Source of the DNA: Yoonia sp. SS1-5
GTDB lineage: Bacteria; Pseudomonadota; Alphaproteobacteria; Rhodobacterales; Rhodobacteraceae
Direction: 5' to 3'
Assembly (NCBI RefSeq): GCF_038443705.2
Contig: NZ_CP151767.2
Location: 372,001-436,000 of the forward strand
Length of the DNA stretch: 64,000 bases
In this document: in pieces, positions 36,017-44,798 of the stretch
Layout of the letters: every line of letters starts with the position of its first letter
Position numbering within the stretch: the first letter of the stretch is position 1
Made by a program: the position numbers and the translations under genes
Notes under the pieces: generated by a model
What the model saw: only the letters and a program-made list of their open reading frames with translations
What the model was told of the DNA's origin: nothing
Database searches by the model: none

Positions 36017-37141
36017 ATGACAGCACAATCGGGCCAGCTGGGCCTTGGATATTTGCCTGTTTGGGTCCCCCAAGCAGCGCGACACTATCTGGAACACACC
36101 GAAGCCGGACATTCCATCCGGGCGCTGGCGCGGGCGAATGCGTGCCATCCATCGACAATATTGCGTCAGGTGCGCCGGTTCGAGATCCGGCGGGATGATC
36201 CATTGATCGACGCGGCGCTCAAGGCTTTGTCCCAAGAAATTCAACGATGTCATTCCAATCCAAGAGGGGAAATGGATAAAATGAATGTAGAATGCTGGAA
36301 AGGGGATCAGCTGCAAGCAAATGCAAGCTTGACGCAATCCCGGATTGATCAGGAAGCCAAGCGCATTTTGCGCAGGCTCTGCGAGCAAGGGGCCGTTCTT
36401 GCGGTGGCCCGCGAGATGGAAACAGCCGTTGTTGTCAGGGATACAATTGCGGGTGAACAATTGCGCACCGCCGTGGTTGATCGCGAGATCGCCCAGGCCA
36501 TGGCGTTGAAGGACTGGATCACCTGTCCTGACCCGTCGGCCCGCATTGCGCGCTATTTCATTACCAATACCGGCCGCGCCGCGCTGCGCCGTCTTGTCGC
36601 CGAAGACGAAAACAAGGCGGGCGGTTTTCATGACCGGCGCGCCAAAACTGACGATGATGCAAGCTGGCATCTTGAGGAAATCGAAGAAACGCCGCGCCAG
36701 TCCAGCCGGTATTACGCCACCGAAAGCCCCTTGGTCGGGCTGGCCCGCCGCAAGGACCGCGATGGCAAACCTTTCCTGAAAAGAGACCTTGTCGCCGCAG
36801 GCGAGCGATTGCGCGAAGATTACGAACTGGCCCAGATCGGGCTGGAGCCGGTCGAAAGCTGGGATGCCTTTGTTACGGATGAGGGGCCGGAGATCCCCAC
36901 AGACGGGCCTGCAGGGTCACTGGCGGCCCGGGCGCGGGTGCGTGCAGCCCTTGTTGATCTTGGGCCGGGGCTGGGTGATGTGGTCTTGCGCTGCTGCTGT
37001 TATCTGGAAGGTCTGGAGCAGACCGAAAAGAACATGGGCTGGTCGGCCCGGTCGGGAAAGATCGTCCTGCGCATCGCGCTGCATCGGCTGATGCGTCACT
37101 ATGACGAAACGCAAGGACCTTATGGGCCGATGATCGGGTAG
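36017..37141 (+). CDS. Helix-turn-helix protein with DUF6456-like C-terminal domain
   Basis: 374 residues. The N-terminus has a resolvase-type helix-turn-helix ([19 protein letters not shown] then [13 protein letters not shown], residues about 25-65). The C-terminal half (about 240-370: [60 protein letters not shown]) resembles DUF6456, a domain common in alphaproteobacteria. Predicted DNA-binding protein of unknown target. Start ATG 36017 is chosen over 35945 because the protein-like sequence begins there. The upstream CtrA-like site suggests cell-cycle control (inference). Confidence 0.8.
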   Translation: MTAQSGQLGLGYLPVWVPQAARHYLEHTEAGHSIRALARANACHPSTILRQVRRFEIRRDDPLIDAALKALSQEIQRCHSNPRGEMDKMNVECWKGDQLQANASLTQSRIDQEAKRILRRLCEQGAVLAVAREMETAVVVRDTIAGEQLRTAVVDREIAQAMALKDWITCPDPSARIARYFITNTGRAALRRLVAEDENKAGGFHDRRAKTDDDASWHLEEIEETPRQSSRYYATESPLVGLARRKDRDGKPFLKRDLVAAGERLREDYELAQIGLEPVESWDAFVTDEGPEIPTDGPAGSLAARARVRAALVDLGPGLGDVVLRCCCYLEGLEQTEKNMGWSARSGKIVLRIALHRLMRHYDETQGPYGPMIG

Positions 37142-37251
37142 GGGCAGGGCATGCATGCGCTGCTCGCAATGCCGCCTTGCATCTGGTCTTGACCATTGGA
37201 CATTCGGCGCCTGCAGCGCTAGCTAAGGAATGTGCAAGACGGAGACCTATC

Positions 37252-38211
37252 GTGGCAACGCGCGATCTGAAAATCCCGGCTCAACGCCATCCCGAAAAGC
37301 AGCGGCGCGCTGATGCGCCGCAGCCCAAGAAGCCCGACTGGATCAGGGTCAAGGCCCCGACCTCGGATGGCTACAAGCAGACCCGCGATATCATGCGCGA
37401 GCATAAGCTGGTGACCGTCTGCGAAGAGGCCGGCTGCCCGAATGTCGGCGAATGCTGGTCGCAGGGCCATGCGACGATGATGATCATGGGCGAGGTCTGC
37501 ACGCGGGCCTGCACCTTCTGCAATATCGCCACCGGCAAACCGCCCGAGGCGCTGGACGTTTTTGAACCCGGGCGCGTGGCTGATGCGGTCAAGAAACTGG
37601 GACTGAACCACGTGGTCATTACCTCGGTGGATCGCGACGATGTCGAGGATGGCGGGGCAGAGCATTTCGCCCAAACGATCCGTGCGGTCCGCCGCCAGTC
37701 CCCCGGCACCACCATCGAAATTCTGACACCTGACTTTATCCGCTGTGATGACAGCGTCTTAAAGATCGTTGTTGATGCAAAGCCCGATGTCTTCAATCAC
37801 AACCTCGAAACCGTTCCGGGCCTGTATCCAGAGGTGCGCCCGGGCGCGCGATATTTCCATTCACTGCGGTTGTTGCAACGGGTGAAAGAGCTTGATCCGT
37901 CCATGTTCACCAAGTCCGGGATCATGGTCGGCCTGGGCGAAGACCGCCAATCGGTCATTCAGGTCATGGAAGACATGCGCGCGGCCGACATTGATTTTCT
38001 GACGATCGGTCAGTACCTCCAGCCGACCCCGAAGCACCACAAAGTGGATCGCTTTGTCACCCCCGACGAATTCGCAGCCTATGAGAAGGCCGCCTATGGC
38101 AAGGGTTTCCTGATGGTGTCGGCCACGCCTTTGACCCGGTCATCCTATCACGCAGGCGATGATTTCGCCCGGCTGCGCGCCGCGCGCAACAAAAAGCTTG
38201 GCGTCAGCTAG
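37252..38211 (+). CDS. lipA: Lipoyl synthase
   Basis: Radical-SAM enzyme that inserts two sulfurs into octanoyl-lipoyl domains. The 319-residue product has the auxiliary cluster cysteines [12 protein letters not shown], the SAM-cluster motif [33 protein letters not shown] and a C-terminal [13 protein letters not shown] with the conserved RSSYHA Ser ligand. The start is GTG 37252, with GGAGA upstream and the family start VATRDLKIP; an upstream TTG at 37177 lies in non-coding-like sequence. The last four bases overlap the convergent small gene's stop. Confidence 0.97.
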   Translation: MATRDLKIPAQRHPEKQRRADAPQPKKPDWIRVKAPTSDGYKQTRDIMREHKLVTVCEEAGCPNVGECWSQGHATMMIMGEVCTRACTFCNIATGKPPEALDVFEPGRVADAVKKLGLNHVVITSVDRDDVEDGGAEHFAQTIRAVRRQSPGTTIEILTPDFIRCDDSVLKIVVDAKPDVFNHNLETVPGLYPEVRPGARYFHSLRLLQRVKELDPSMFTKSGIMVGLGEDRQSVIQVMEDMRAADIDFLTIGQYLQPTPKHHKVDRFVTPDEFAAYEKAAYGKGFLMVSATPLTRSSYHAGDDFARLRAARNKKLGVS

Positions 38212-38378
38212 CGGGATCGCAGATTGTTCGGGGTCAGCGCGTCTGGCCAGCCGAAAGCCGCATCAATCGCATAGAGAACCACGCAGATCGCCAGTATGGC
38301 CGCAACAAACCTGACCTTTTTGGCGGATGGCGGGTGCTGCGCCCAGCGTTTTGCCCGCAAGAACCAGATCGGGTTCAT
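38208..38378 (-). CDS. Small membrane protein (56 aa) coupled to hpt
   Basis: ATG 38378 overlaps the hpt TGA in an ATGA arrangement, indicating translational coupling. The product has a basic, Trp-rich N-terminus ([20 protein letters not shown]), one transmembrane helix ([20 protein letters not shown]) and a short polar tail ([15 protein letters not shown]). Predicted inner-membrane protein, N-terminus inside. Its stop overlaps the 3' end of convergent lipA by four bases. No family recognised; the coupling and positive-inside pattern make it credible. Confidence 0.65.
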   Translation of the reverse strand: MNPIWFLRAKRWAQHPPSAKKVRFVAAILAICVVLYAIDAAFGWPDALTPNNLRSR

Positions 38379-38923
38379 GCGGCATCATCAACAAAACGGA
38401 CCTTGCCGATATAGGGCAGGTTCCGGTTGCGTTGGGCAAAGTCGATGCCGTAGCCCACGACAAACGCGTCGGGGATTTCAAAGCCGGTCCAGTAGGCCTT
38501 GAAATCGACCTCGCGGCGGGCGGGTTTATCAAGCAATGCAATGGTGCGCAGGCGGGCGGGATGACGGGTTTGCAGATAGTCGGTCACATGCGCCAGCGTG
38601 TGGCCGGTATCAACGATATCCTCGACGATCAGCACATCGCGCCCCTCAATCTGGCCCCGCAAGTCCTTGAGAATGCGCACTTCGCGGCTGCTTTCCATCC
38701 CGTCGCCGTAGCTTGATGCCTCCAGAAAATCGACTTCGACGGGCAGATCCAGCTCGCGCACCAGATCGGCGATAAAAACAAAGCTGCCGCGCAACAGGCC
38801 GATGACCACCAGCTTGTCGGTATCGGCGAACTCGGTTCGTATTTCGCGGGCCAGATCCTCGATCCGGGCGGCAATCGCCTTGGCACTGATCATCTCGTCT
38901 ATGACATAGGGGCGGTGCGGCAT
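38375..38923 (-). CDS. hpt: Hypoxanthine phosphoribosyltransferase
   Basis: Purine salvage enzyme that makes IMP (or GMP) from hypoxanthine (or guanine) and PRPP. The 182 residues show [28 protein letters not shown], the PRPP motif [23 protein letters not shown] and the base-specificity segment [20 protein letters not shown]. Typical bacterial Hpt length. It is divergent from ratA and followed by the coupled 56-residue membrane protein. Confidence 0.96.
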   Translation of the reverse strand: MPHRPYVIDEMISAKAIAARIEDLAREIRTEFADTDKLVVIGLLRGSFVFIADLVRELDLPVEVDFLEASSYGDGMESSREVRILKDLRGQIEGRDVLIVEDIVDTGHTLAHVTDYLQTRHPARLRTIALLDKPARREVDFKAYWTGFEIPDAFVVGYGIDFAQRNRNLPYIGKVRFVDDAA

Positions 38924-39006
38924 GGCGACGTCTCATTCGTTCTTGGGTTGATCTTGGGGGCGATTGTAAGACATCCATGGGTGAAGTCACCCGCGAAAGC
39001 CGATCC

Positions 39007-39450
39007 ATGCCGACCCATTCCGAGACGAAATTCCTGCCCTATAGCGCAGATCAGATGTATGATCTGGTTGCGGATGTTGCCAATTATCCCAAATTCCTGC
39101 CATGGACGGCGGCTGCGCGCATTCGCAGTGTCACGGATGAGGGCGACAAGACCGTGATGCTGGCGGATCTGGTCATTTCCTTCAAGGTGTTCCGCGAACG
39201 GTTCGGCAGTCGTGTTGTACTGCGCCCTGACGCACGCCAGATTGATACCGAATACCTTGATGGCCCCTTCCGGCACATGGAAAGCCAGTGGAATTTCAAG
39301 GATGTTGACGGGGGCTGTGAAGTGTCATTCTTCGTTGATTTCGAGTTCCGGAACCGCCTGTTGCAGGGTGCTGCCGGGATGTTCTTCAACGAGGCGATGC
39401 AGCGCGTCGTCCGCTCGTTCGAGCGGCGGGCGAAAGAGTTGCATGGGTGA
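39007..39450 (+). CDS. RatA/Coq10-type START-domain protein
   Basis: 147 residues of the polyketide cyclase/START fold: PYSADQMYDLVADVANYPKFLPW near the N-terminus, then VLRPDARQIDTEYLDGPFRHMESQW and the C-terminal helix FFNEAMQRVVRSFERRAKEL. Bacterial members are called RatA; relatives of yeast Coq10 bind ubiquinone and support respiration, the likelier role in alphaproteobacteria. ATG 39007 (MPTHSETKFLPYS) matches relatives; ATG 38977 is also in frame. The stop lies within the MmgE/PrpD gene (eight-base overlap). Confidence 0.92.
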   Translation: MPTHSETKFLPYSADQMYDLVADVANYPKFLPWTAAARIRSVTDEGDKTVMLADLVISFKVFRERFGSRVVLRPDARQIDTEYLDGPFRHMESQWNFKDVDGGCEVSFFVDFEFRNRLLQGAAGMFFNEAMQRVVRSFERRAKELHG

Positions 39451-40726
39451 CCTGACGACGGCCATCTATAATGACGCGACCGCGCCGCCGACCGATCAGG
39501 CGCTTGCGGCAATGCGCCTGTCAATTGTCGATTGGATGGTCTGCGGGATCGCGGGATGCAATGAGCCTGCCCCACGAAAGCTGGCCGCGATGTTGCGGGC
39601 CGAAGCTGGGGCAGCCGATGCAGCCTGTTTTGGTGGTGGGCGCATGCCGATGCGCGCGGCTGCGTTATTCAACGGTGTCGCCTCGCATGTGCTGGACTAT
39701 GACGACACGCATTTTGCCCATATCGGCCATGTGTCTGTTGGGGTGCTACCTGCCGCACTGGCCATTGCGGAGGTACAGGGAAGCCCGATCAGCGCGCTGA
39801 CCCGCGCAGCACTTGCAGGCTGCGAAGGTGCGATCCGCATCGGCCTTGCCCTGGGGCGGGCGCATTACCAGATCGGCTTTCACCAGACCGCGACTGCGGG
39901 GACCTTTGGGGCAACGCTTGCGGCGACGCTTTTGTCTTCGGTTGATCCGACGGAACATATGCATGCGCTTGGGCTGGCTAGTACCCGTGCCAGCGGCATG
40001 AAGTCCCAATTCGGCACTGACGGGAAATCATTCAACGCCGGAATAGCCGCCAGCAACGGGGTAGAAGCCGCGTTATTGGCCGGTCATGGCTTCATCTCTG
40101 ATCCCGACGGCTGGGATGGTCCGCAAGGTTTTATCGCGACCCATCATGGGGAATATGGCACGGCCCCGGCTGGTTTTCTGATGCCTGAGATCAGTCATAA
40201 ATACCACGCTTGCTGCCATGGCCTGCATGCCGCGCTCGAGGCTTTTGCGGCGATTGATCCCGCAAAACGGGGCTCGTCGACGCGTATTGATGTGGCGGTT
40301 CACCCGAGGTGGATGTCGGTTTGTAACCTGCAGACCCCGGCAACCGGGCTGGAGGCCAAGTTCAGCTACAAGGCAGCGCTTGCGCTGGCGGCTGCAGGCT
40401 ATGATACGGCTGCATTGGACACATATGCAGACAGGCATTTGCGCAACGATGCCGTGATCGCGGCCATGCAAAAGGTGCAAGTCAGTGCGGATCCCGGGCT
40501 TGGGGAAACAGCTGCCACGGTCACGGTGCGCGGACCAGACATGGTTGCAACGGCTTCATATGATATCTTGGCGCCGCAAAAGACGACGGAGCGGGGGGCG
40601 CGGTTGCGCCGTAAGTTAGCCGCGTTGATCGGGGCCGTGCGGGCGGAACGGATCTGGACGGCTGTCCATGACGACGCGGACCAACCGGTCAGTGTGCTGA
40701 CCGCGTTGATGACGGCCCCCGCATGA
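39443..40726 (+). CDS. MmgE/PrpD-family protein
   Basis: 427 residues of the MmgE/PrpD fold (2-methylcitrate dehydratase-like). Visible segments: LSIVDWMVCGIAG, HVLDYDDTHFAHIGHVSVGVLPAALA (the family's most conserved stretch), GFHQTATAGTFGA, KSQFGTDGKSFNAG and KYHACCHGLHAALEA. The family includes methylcitrate, aconitate and related dehydratases and epimerases; the substrate is not deducible, and no prp genes are near. The start is ATG 39443, overlapping the ratA stop by eight bases; the frame is open further back but inside ratA. Confidence 0.9.
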   Translation: MGDLTTAIYNDATAPPTDQALAAMRLSIVDWMVCGIAGCNEPAPRKLAAMLRAEAGAADAACFGGGRMPMRAAALFNGVASHVLDYDDTHFAHIGHVSVGVLPAALAIAEVQGSPISALTRAALAGCEGAIRIGLALGRAHYQIGFHQTATAGTFGATLAATLLSSVDPTEHMHALGLASTRASGMKSQFGTDGKSFNAGIAASNGVEAALLAGHGFISDPDGWDGPQGFIATHHGEYGTAPAGFLMPEISHKYHACCHGLHAALEAFAAIDPAKRGSSTRIDVAVHPRWMSVCNLQTPATGLEAKFSYKAALALAAAGYDTAALDTYADRHLRNDAVIAAMQKVQVSADPGLGETAATVTVRGPDMVATASYDILAPQKTTERGARLRRKLAALIGAVRAERIWTAVHDDADQPVSVLTALMTAPA

Positions 40727-40752
40727 AAAAGGCGCCCCGGATGGGACGCCTT
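40726..40752 (-). terminator. Rho-independent terminator of amt
   Basis: On the minus strand AAGGCG-x-CCC pairs with GGG-x-CGCCTT (one mismatch, four-base loop) and is followed by five T. It begins 23 bases after the amt stop. The hairpin touches the last base of the convergent MmgE/PrpD gene and may serve it too. Confidence 0.8.
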
Positions 40753-40775
40753 CTGGATGTGATGGGGCAAATGCC

Positions 40776-41963
40776 TTAGCTGTTGAACTCGTAGGCCCGT
40801 TCGCCATGCACGGCCAGATCAAGGCCTGTGGTTTCCGTATCCTCGTCAACGCGCAATGGCATGACCAGACGGCAGATGAAGATCAGCACAACCGTGACGA
40901 CCACCGTAAATACGCCCACAATCGCAAGCGAGCCCAGCTGCGCGGCCCATGAGCCCGCCCCGAACAGCGCGATCATGAGTGTCCCGAAGATGCCGCCCAC
41001 GCCGTGGACCGCAAAGACATCCAGCGTATCGTCGATCTTGAACGCATTGCGGATCAGGTTCACCGCTTCCTGACACAGGATACCGGCAACAGCGCCGATG
41101 ATCAGCGCCTCAATCGGGCCGACAAAACCAGAGGCTGGGGTGATGGATGCAAGCCCCGCAATCGTGCCGGTCACCATGCCCACAAGCGATGCCTTGCCGA
41201 ATTTGATCCGCTCCCACAACGCCCAGGACAGTGATGCGGCGGCGGCGGAAATATGCGTGACCGTCAGCGCCATGGCCGCGCCACCGTCAGCGGCCAGTTG
41301 TGATCCGCCGTTAAAGCCGAACCAGCCGACCCACAGCATCGCAGCCCCGATCATGACCATGCCGGGATTGTGCGGTGGCTTGGATGGATCCTTGCGCGCG
41401 CCAAGGAAGATCGCCAGCACCAAAGCGGCCAGACCTGCCGTTTCATGCACCACGATGCCGCCTGCAAAGTCCTTGACGCCATCTGCGCCAAAGATGCCGC
41501 CATCCGCCAGCATGCCGCCGCCCCAGACCCAGTGAACAACCGGCGCATAGCACAGCAGCATCCAAAGGCCGGAAAACAGCAACACAAAGCCAAAGCCGAT
41601 CCGTTCCACATAGGCGCCGACAATCAGTGCCGGGGTGATGATCGCAAATGTCATCTGAAAGGCGAAAAACAGGATCTCGGGCAGGGTGCCTGCCAATGTG
41701 TCGGCGTCAATGCCTGCCAGAAACGCCTTGTTTAACCCGCCCCAATATCCGTTGTCCGATCCGCCAAAGGCGATGGAGTAACCGACGGCAAACCAAAGCA
41801 GGCTCATCAAGCAGGCAATCGCATAGCAATGCATAAACACGCTGAGCACGTTGCGGGCGCGCACCAGCCCGCCGTAAAACAGGGCAAGCCCCGGCAATGT
41901 CATAAAGAGGACAAGGGCTGTGGCCACTATGATCCACGCTGTATCTGCTCCGTTCATCGTCAA
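40776..41963 (-). CDS. amt: Ammonium transporter
   Basis: Inner-membrane Amt/MEP/Rh channel for ammonium uptake. The 395 residues hold about eleven helices with ALVLFMTLPGLALFYGGLVR, the FAFQMTFAIITPALIVGA pore segment, and both pore His: one in DFAGGIVVHETAG and one in VFAVHGVGGIFG. Most Amt proteins have VVHINAG at the first site; HETAG here is a variant that moves an acidic residue next to the twin-His. No glnK lies beside it. The C-terminal tail (DEDTETTGLDLAVHGERAYEF) is the conserved PII-interacting motif. Direct repeats lie about 80-120 bases upstream. Confidence 0.95.
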   Translation of the reverse strand: MTMNGADTAWIIVATALVLFMTLPGLALFYGGLVRARNVLSVFMHCYAIACLMSLLWFAVGYSIAFGGSDNGYWGGLNKAFLAGIDADTLAGTLPEILFFAFQMTFAIITPALIVGAYVERIGFGFVLLFSGLWMLLCYAPVVHWVWGGGMLADGGIFGADGVKDFAGGIVVHETAGLAALVLAIFLGARKDPSKPPHNPGMVMIGAAMLWVGWFGFNGGSQLAADGGAAMALTVTHISAAAASLSWALWERIKFGKASLVGMVTGTIAGLASITPASGFVGPIEALIIGAVAGILCQEAVNLIRNAFKIDDTLDVFAVHGVGGIFGTLMIALFGAGSWAAQLGSLAIVGVFTVVVTVVLIFICRLVMPLRVDEDTETTGLDLAVHGERAYEFNS

Positions 41964-42042
41964 CTCCCACGGACTATTGATGTTATCGCGGGGTTAGGAC
42001 CGGATTCGATTTGCCGGATAAAGCGGCAAGTGCTGCATGCGC

Positions 42043-42086
42043 CGCCCAATAATGCGGCAATACACATATCGCCCAATAATGCGGCA
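42043..42086. repeat. Pair of 17-bp direct repeats upstream of amt
   Basis: CGCCCAATAATGCGGCA occurs at 42043-42059 and again, identical, at 42070-42086, start to start 27 bases apart. The spacing is close to two and a half helical turns. The first copy is extended by GC on the left, so that GCCGC and GCGGC flank it as an inverted pair. The repeats lie in the 147-base gap between amt and pncC, upstream of amt, and look like a regulatory operator. Confidence 0.7.
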
Positions 42087-42110
42087 CTATTTTGCGTAAA
42101 AGATTATAAA

Positions 42111-42587
42111 TTAACCGTCGTGTTGATCTGCGGCCTGCAGCAGCAGTTGGACTGCATGTTCCGTTGCTGCCCGTCTGACAGCGGCCCGTCCGCGTGCCCC
42201 GAACGCGACCGTTTCGGTACGAACATTGCCACGCCATGCCAACCCAAAGCAAACCTGCCCTTCGGGTTTGTGGTCGGACCCGCCCGGTCCTGCGATCCCG
42301 GTGATGGCGACAGCAATCTGCGCGTCTGAATGGGTCAGCGCACCTTGGGCCATTTGCGCAGCGACCGGTTCGGACACGGCGCCATGCGCCGTTAACGTCG
42401 CGCTATCGACGCCAAGCATCCGTGTCTTGGCCGCGTTCGTATATGTCACAAAGCCCCGGTCAAAAATGGCCGAGCTTCCCGGAATATCCGTGATTGCTGC
42501 ACTGACCATACCGCCGGTGCAGCTTTCTGCGGTTGCGATCATCAGCCCTTTGGTGCGGGCAACCTGCAGTAGCTTGGCGACCGTCAC
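42111..42587 (-). CDS. pncC: CinA-family nicotinamide-nucleotide amidohydrolase
   Basis: 158-residue stand-alone CinA C-terminal domain, which deamidates NMN to nicotinate mononucleotide in pyridine nucleotide recycling. Motifs: the N-terminal ATAESCTGGMVSAAIT with the catalytic Ser/Thr, FDRGFVTYTNAAK, AVSEPVAAQMAQGAL, and AITGIAGPGG. The ATG overlaps the pgpA stop (ATGA), so it forms a coupled unit ispF-pgpA-pncC. Confidence 0.93.
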   Translation of the reverse strand: MTVAKLLQVARTKGLMIATAESCTGGMVSAAITDIPGSSAIFDRGFVTYTNAAKTRMLGVDSATLTAHGAVSEPVAAQMAQGALTHSDAQIAVAITGIAGPGGSDHKPEGQVCFGLAWRGNVRTETVAFGARGRAAVRRAATEHAVQLLLQAADQHDG

Positions 42588-43072
42588 ACCAGCACCACGT
42601 GATAAAGGCCGGCGAGCATGATCACGACAATCGCCGCCATTACGCCCGCGATCAGATCGTCCAGCATCACGCCCACGGCGTCGTCCTTCCGGTCGGCCCA
42701 GCCCACCGGCCCGGGCTTGGTGATGTCAAACAGGCGAAAGAACACAAACGCGGCGATCCATCCCGGCCATAGGGCCGTGATCGCCACCCCGTTGGCAGCG
42801 GCGCCAAAGGCAATGGGCAGGAGCGCGATCCATTGCCCGGCAACCTCGTCGATGACGATTTCCGAGGGGTCATGATCGGCCTTGCCGCGTGTTTCCACAA
42901 CCGTCGCCCAGTAGCCCAGCCCCGCGCTGACCAAAACACCCAGCACCAGCCCCCACGGACCGCTCAGAACATAAATTACCCAGGCGGCGGGCAGGGCGGC
43001 CAGCGATCCCCAGGTGCCGGGGGCGGGGCGCATATGTCCGACGTAAAAGAAGGTGGCAATCAGGTGGGTCAT
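42584..43072 (-). CDS. pgpA: Phosphatidylglycerophosphatase A
   Basis: Dephosphorylates phosphatidylglycerol phosphate in the inner membrane. The 162 residues show the PgpA signatures [41 protein letters not shown] and [17 protein letters not shown], with several hydrophobic helices. It overlaps ispF upstream and pncC downstream by four bases each (ATGA). It complements cdsA in phospholipid synthesis, but at a distant locus. Confidence 0.95.
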   Translation of the reverse strand: MTHLIATFFYVGHMRPAPGTWGSLAALPAAWVIYVLSGPWGLVLGVLVSAGLGYWATVVETRGKADHDPSEIVIDEVAGQWIALLPIAFGAAANGVAITALWPGWIAAFVFFRLFDITKPGPVGWADRKDDAVGVMLDDLIAGVMAAIVVIMLAGLYHVVLV

Positions 43073-43560
43073 GGTTTCAGCAACGTGACAGTTGCGATGC
43101 TGGCGATCCCTTCCTCGCGACCCGTAAACCCGAGCCGTTCAGATGTTGTGGCCTTGACGCTGACCCGGTTGATGTCGATCCCGATGATCGCGGCCAGTGT
43201 GGCGCGCATCGCCCCCTGATGCGGCCCGATCTTGGGGTATTCACAAACCAGCGTGCAGTCGACATTGCCGATCTGGAAACCTGCATCGGTAGCAAGCCCT
43301 GCTGCATGTTCCAGAAAGATATGACTTGCCGCACCTTTCCATTGCGGGTCCGACGGCGGGAAGTGTTGCCCGATATCACCCTGGCCCAACGCGCCATAGA
43401 TCGCGTCGGTCACTGCATGCATGCCGACATCAGCATCTGAGTGTCCTTGCAATCCGCGGGTATGGGCCAGCTTCACACCGCATAGCCAGACATGATCGCC
43501 CGGCCCGAACCGATGCACGTCATACCCGTTCCCGCATCTTACATCCATGGATTGCCCCAT
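43069..43560 (-). CDS. ispF: 2-C-methyl-D-erythritol 2,4-cyclodiphosphate synthase
   Basis: Fifth step of the MEP pathway. The 163 residues have [21 protein letters not shown] (metal Asp-x-His), [31 protein letters not shown] and the C-terminal [17 protein letters not shown]. It is a separate IspF, not the IspDF fusion seen in many alphaproteobacteria, and no ispD is in the window. ATG 43548 ([10 protein letters not shown]) is an alternative start to 43560. Coupled to pgpA by a four-base overlap. Confidence 0.96.
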   Translation of the reverse strand: MGQSMDVRCGNGYDVHRFGPGDHVWLCGVKLAHTRGLQGHSDADVGMHAVTDAIYGALGQGDIGQHFPPSDPQWKGAASHIFLEHAAGLATDAGFQIGNVDCTLVCEYPKIGPHQGAMRATLAAIIGIDINRVSVKATTSERLGFTGREEGIASIATVTLLKP

Positions 43561-43771
43561 CCTTGCGCCGCGCCTTGCGGGCTGATTTGAGGTCCTTCAT
43601 CGCCCGATGCGGTCGGAAGGTCCAGTCCTGCTGCGGGGCATGATCCCATGCCCGCCAATGCGTAATCTGCTTTGCGTACACCCATAACGCCCAAAAATTA
43701 GGCACATGCTGCTTTTCACGCATCCGCGCTGTCGCATTCCGTTGTGGGGATACGGAATTTTCAATAACCAT
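43520..43771 (-). CDS. Possible small basic protein upstream of ispF
   Basis: Open frame of 83 codons from ATG 43771, or 67 from ATG 43723, whose product is Trp-, His- and Lys/Arg-rich ([38 protein letters not shown]). It would overlap the ispF start by 41 bases. Third-position GC looks lower than in neighbours and I see no clear ribosome-binding site, so this may be chance. If it is not coding, the 236-base gap between ispF and dusB holds only the two divergent promoters. Confidence 0.25.
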   Translation of the reverse strand: MVIENSVSPQRNATARMREKQHVPNFWALWVYAKQITHWRAWDHAPQQDWTFRPHRAMKDLKSARKARRKDGAIHGCKMRERV

Positions 43772-43796
43772 AGCGCCACGCACACCCTTTAAGCGG

Positions 43797-44798
43797 ATGA
43801 CTGTTTCTTTGGCGCTAGACGATTCCCTGCAACTTGATGATGTGGCCTTGCAGCCACCGGTTGCGCTTGCGCCGCTGGCGGGGATCACGGATCTGCCGTT
43901 TCGGCAATTGGTCGCGTCTTTTGGGGCAGGCTGGGTTGTCAGCGAAATGGTCGCCTCGCAAGAGATGGTGCAGGCCAAACCCGGGGTGCGGGAACGGGCC
44001 GAGCTGGGCTTTGATCAGGCGGGAACGGCGGTGCAGATTGCCGGCCGCGAGGCGCATTGGATGGCCGAAGCGGCGCGCATGGTCGCGGCCAATGGCGCCG
44101 CGATGATTGATATCAACATGGGTTGCCCCGCCAAGAAGGTGACCAACGGATATTCGGGGTCGGCACTTTTGCGCACGCCCGATCACGCGCTGTCGTTGAT
44201 CGAGGCCGTTGTAAATGCCGTTGATGTGCCCGTGACGCTGAAAACACGGCTGGGTTGGGATAGCGACAGCCTGAACGCGGCCGACATCGCCCGCCGGGCC
44301 GAGGCGGCAGGCGTTCAGCTGATCACCATTCATGGGCGCACCCGGTGCCAGTTTTACAAAGGGTCCGCCGACTGGGCGGCGATCCGGGCGATCAAGGATG
44401 CGGTGACGATCCCGGCTATTGCCAATGGCGATATTGTCGACGCGCCAACGGCCCGCAAGGCGCTGACCCAATCGGGGGCAGATGGCGTGATGATCGGGCG
44501 CGGTGCGCAGGGCAAACCATGGCTGCTGGCGCAGGTAGCGGCCAGCCTGCATGGATTGCCAATGCCGCGTGTACCGCGCGGGCATGATCTGGTGGATCTG
44601 GTCTGCGGACATTACGAGGCGATGCTGTCTTTCTATGGCCAGACCCTTGGCAGCAAGGTCGCGCGCAAACATCTGGGGTGGTATATGGATGATGCGGCCA
44701 CACCGGCGCCGTTGCGAAAGGCCATCCTGACCCATCCGACACCTGATAGGGTGCTGCGTGATCTGCCTGACGCCCTGCAGGCATTGGTGGCGGCATGA
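43797..44798 (+). CDS. dusB: tRNA-dihydrouridine synthase (DusB/NifR3)
   Basis: FMN-dependent reduction of uridines in tRNA. The 333 residues show the TIM-barrel family motifs LAPLAGITDLPFR, QIAGREAHWMAEAA, DINMGCPAKKVTNGYSGSALL with the catalytic Cys, TLKTRLGWD, TIHGRTRCQFYKG, ANGDI and VMIGRGAQGKPWL. This is the gene historically called nifR3 that heads the ntrBC operon in Rhodobacter. Its stop overlaps the ntrB start (ATGA). Confidence 0.96.
   Translation: MTVSLALDDSLQLDDVALQPPVALAPLAGITDLPFRQLVASFGAGWVVSEMVASQEMVQAKPGVRERAELGFDQAGTAVQIAGREAHWMAEAARMVAANGAAMIDINMGCPAKKVTNGYSGSALLRTPDHALSLIEAVVNAVDVPVTLKTRLGWDSDSLNAADIARRAEAAGVQLITIHGRTRCQFYKGSADWAAIRAIKDAVTIPAIANGDIVDAPTARKALTQSGADGVMIGRGAQGKPWLLAQVAASLHGLPMPRVPRGHDLVDLVCGHYEAMLSFYGQTLGSKVARKHLGWYMDDAATPAPLRKAILTHPTPDRVLRDLPDALQALVAA

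Noticed and set aside
42001..42110. Sigma-54 (-24/-12) promoter for amt
   Set aside because: GG and GC dinucleotides occur but not at the required ten-base spacing with TTGC context; the local NtrC also lacks the sigma-54 contact motif.
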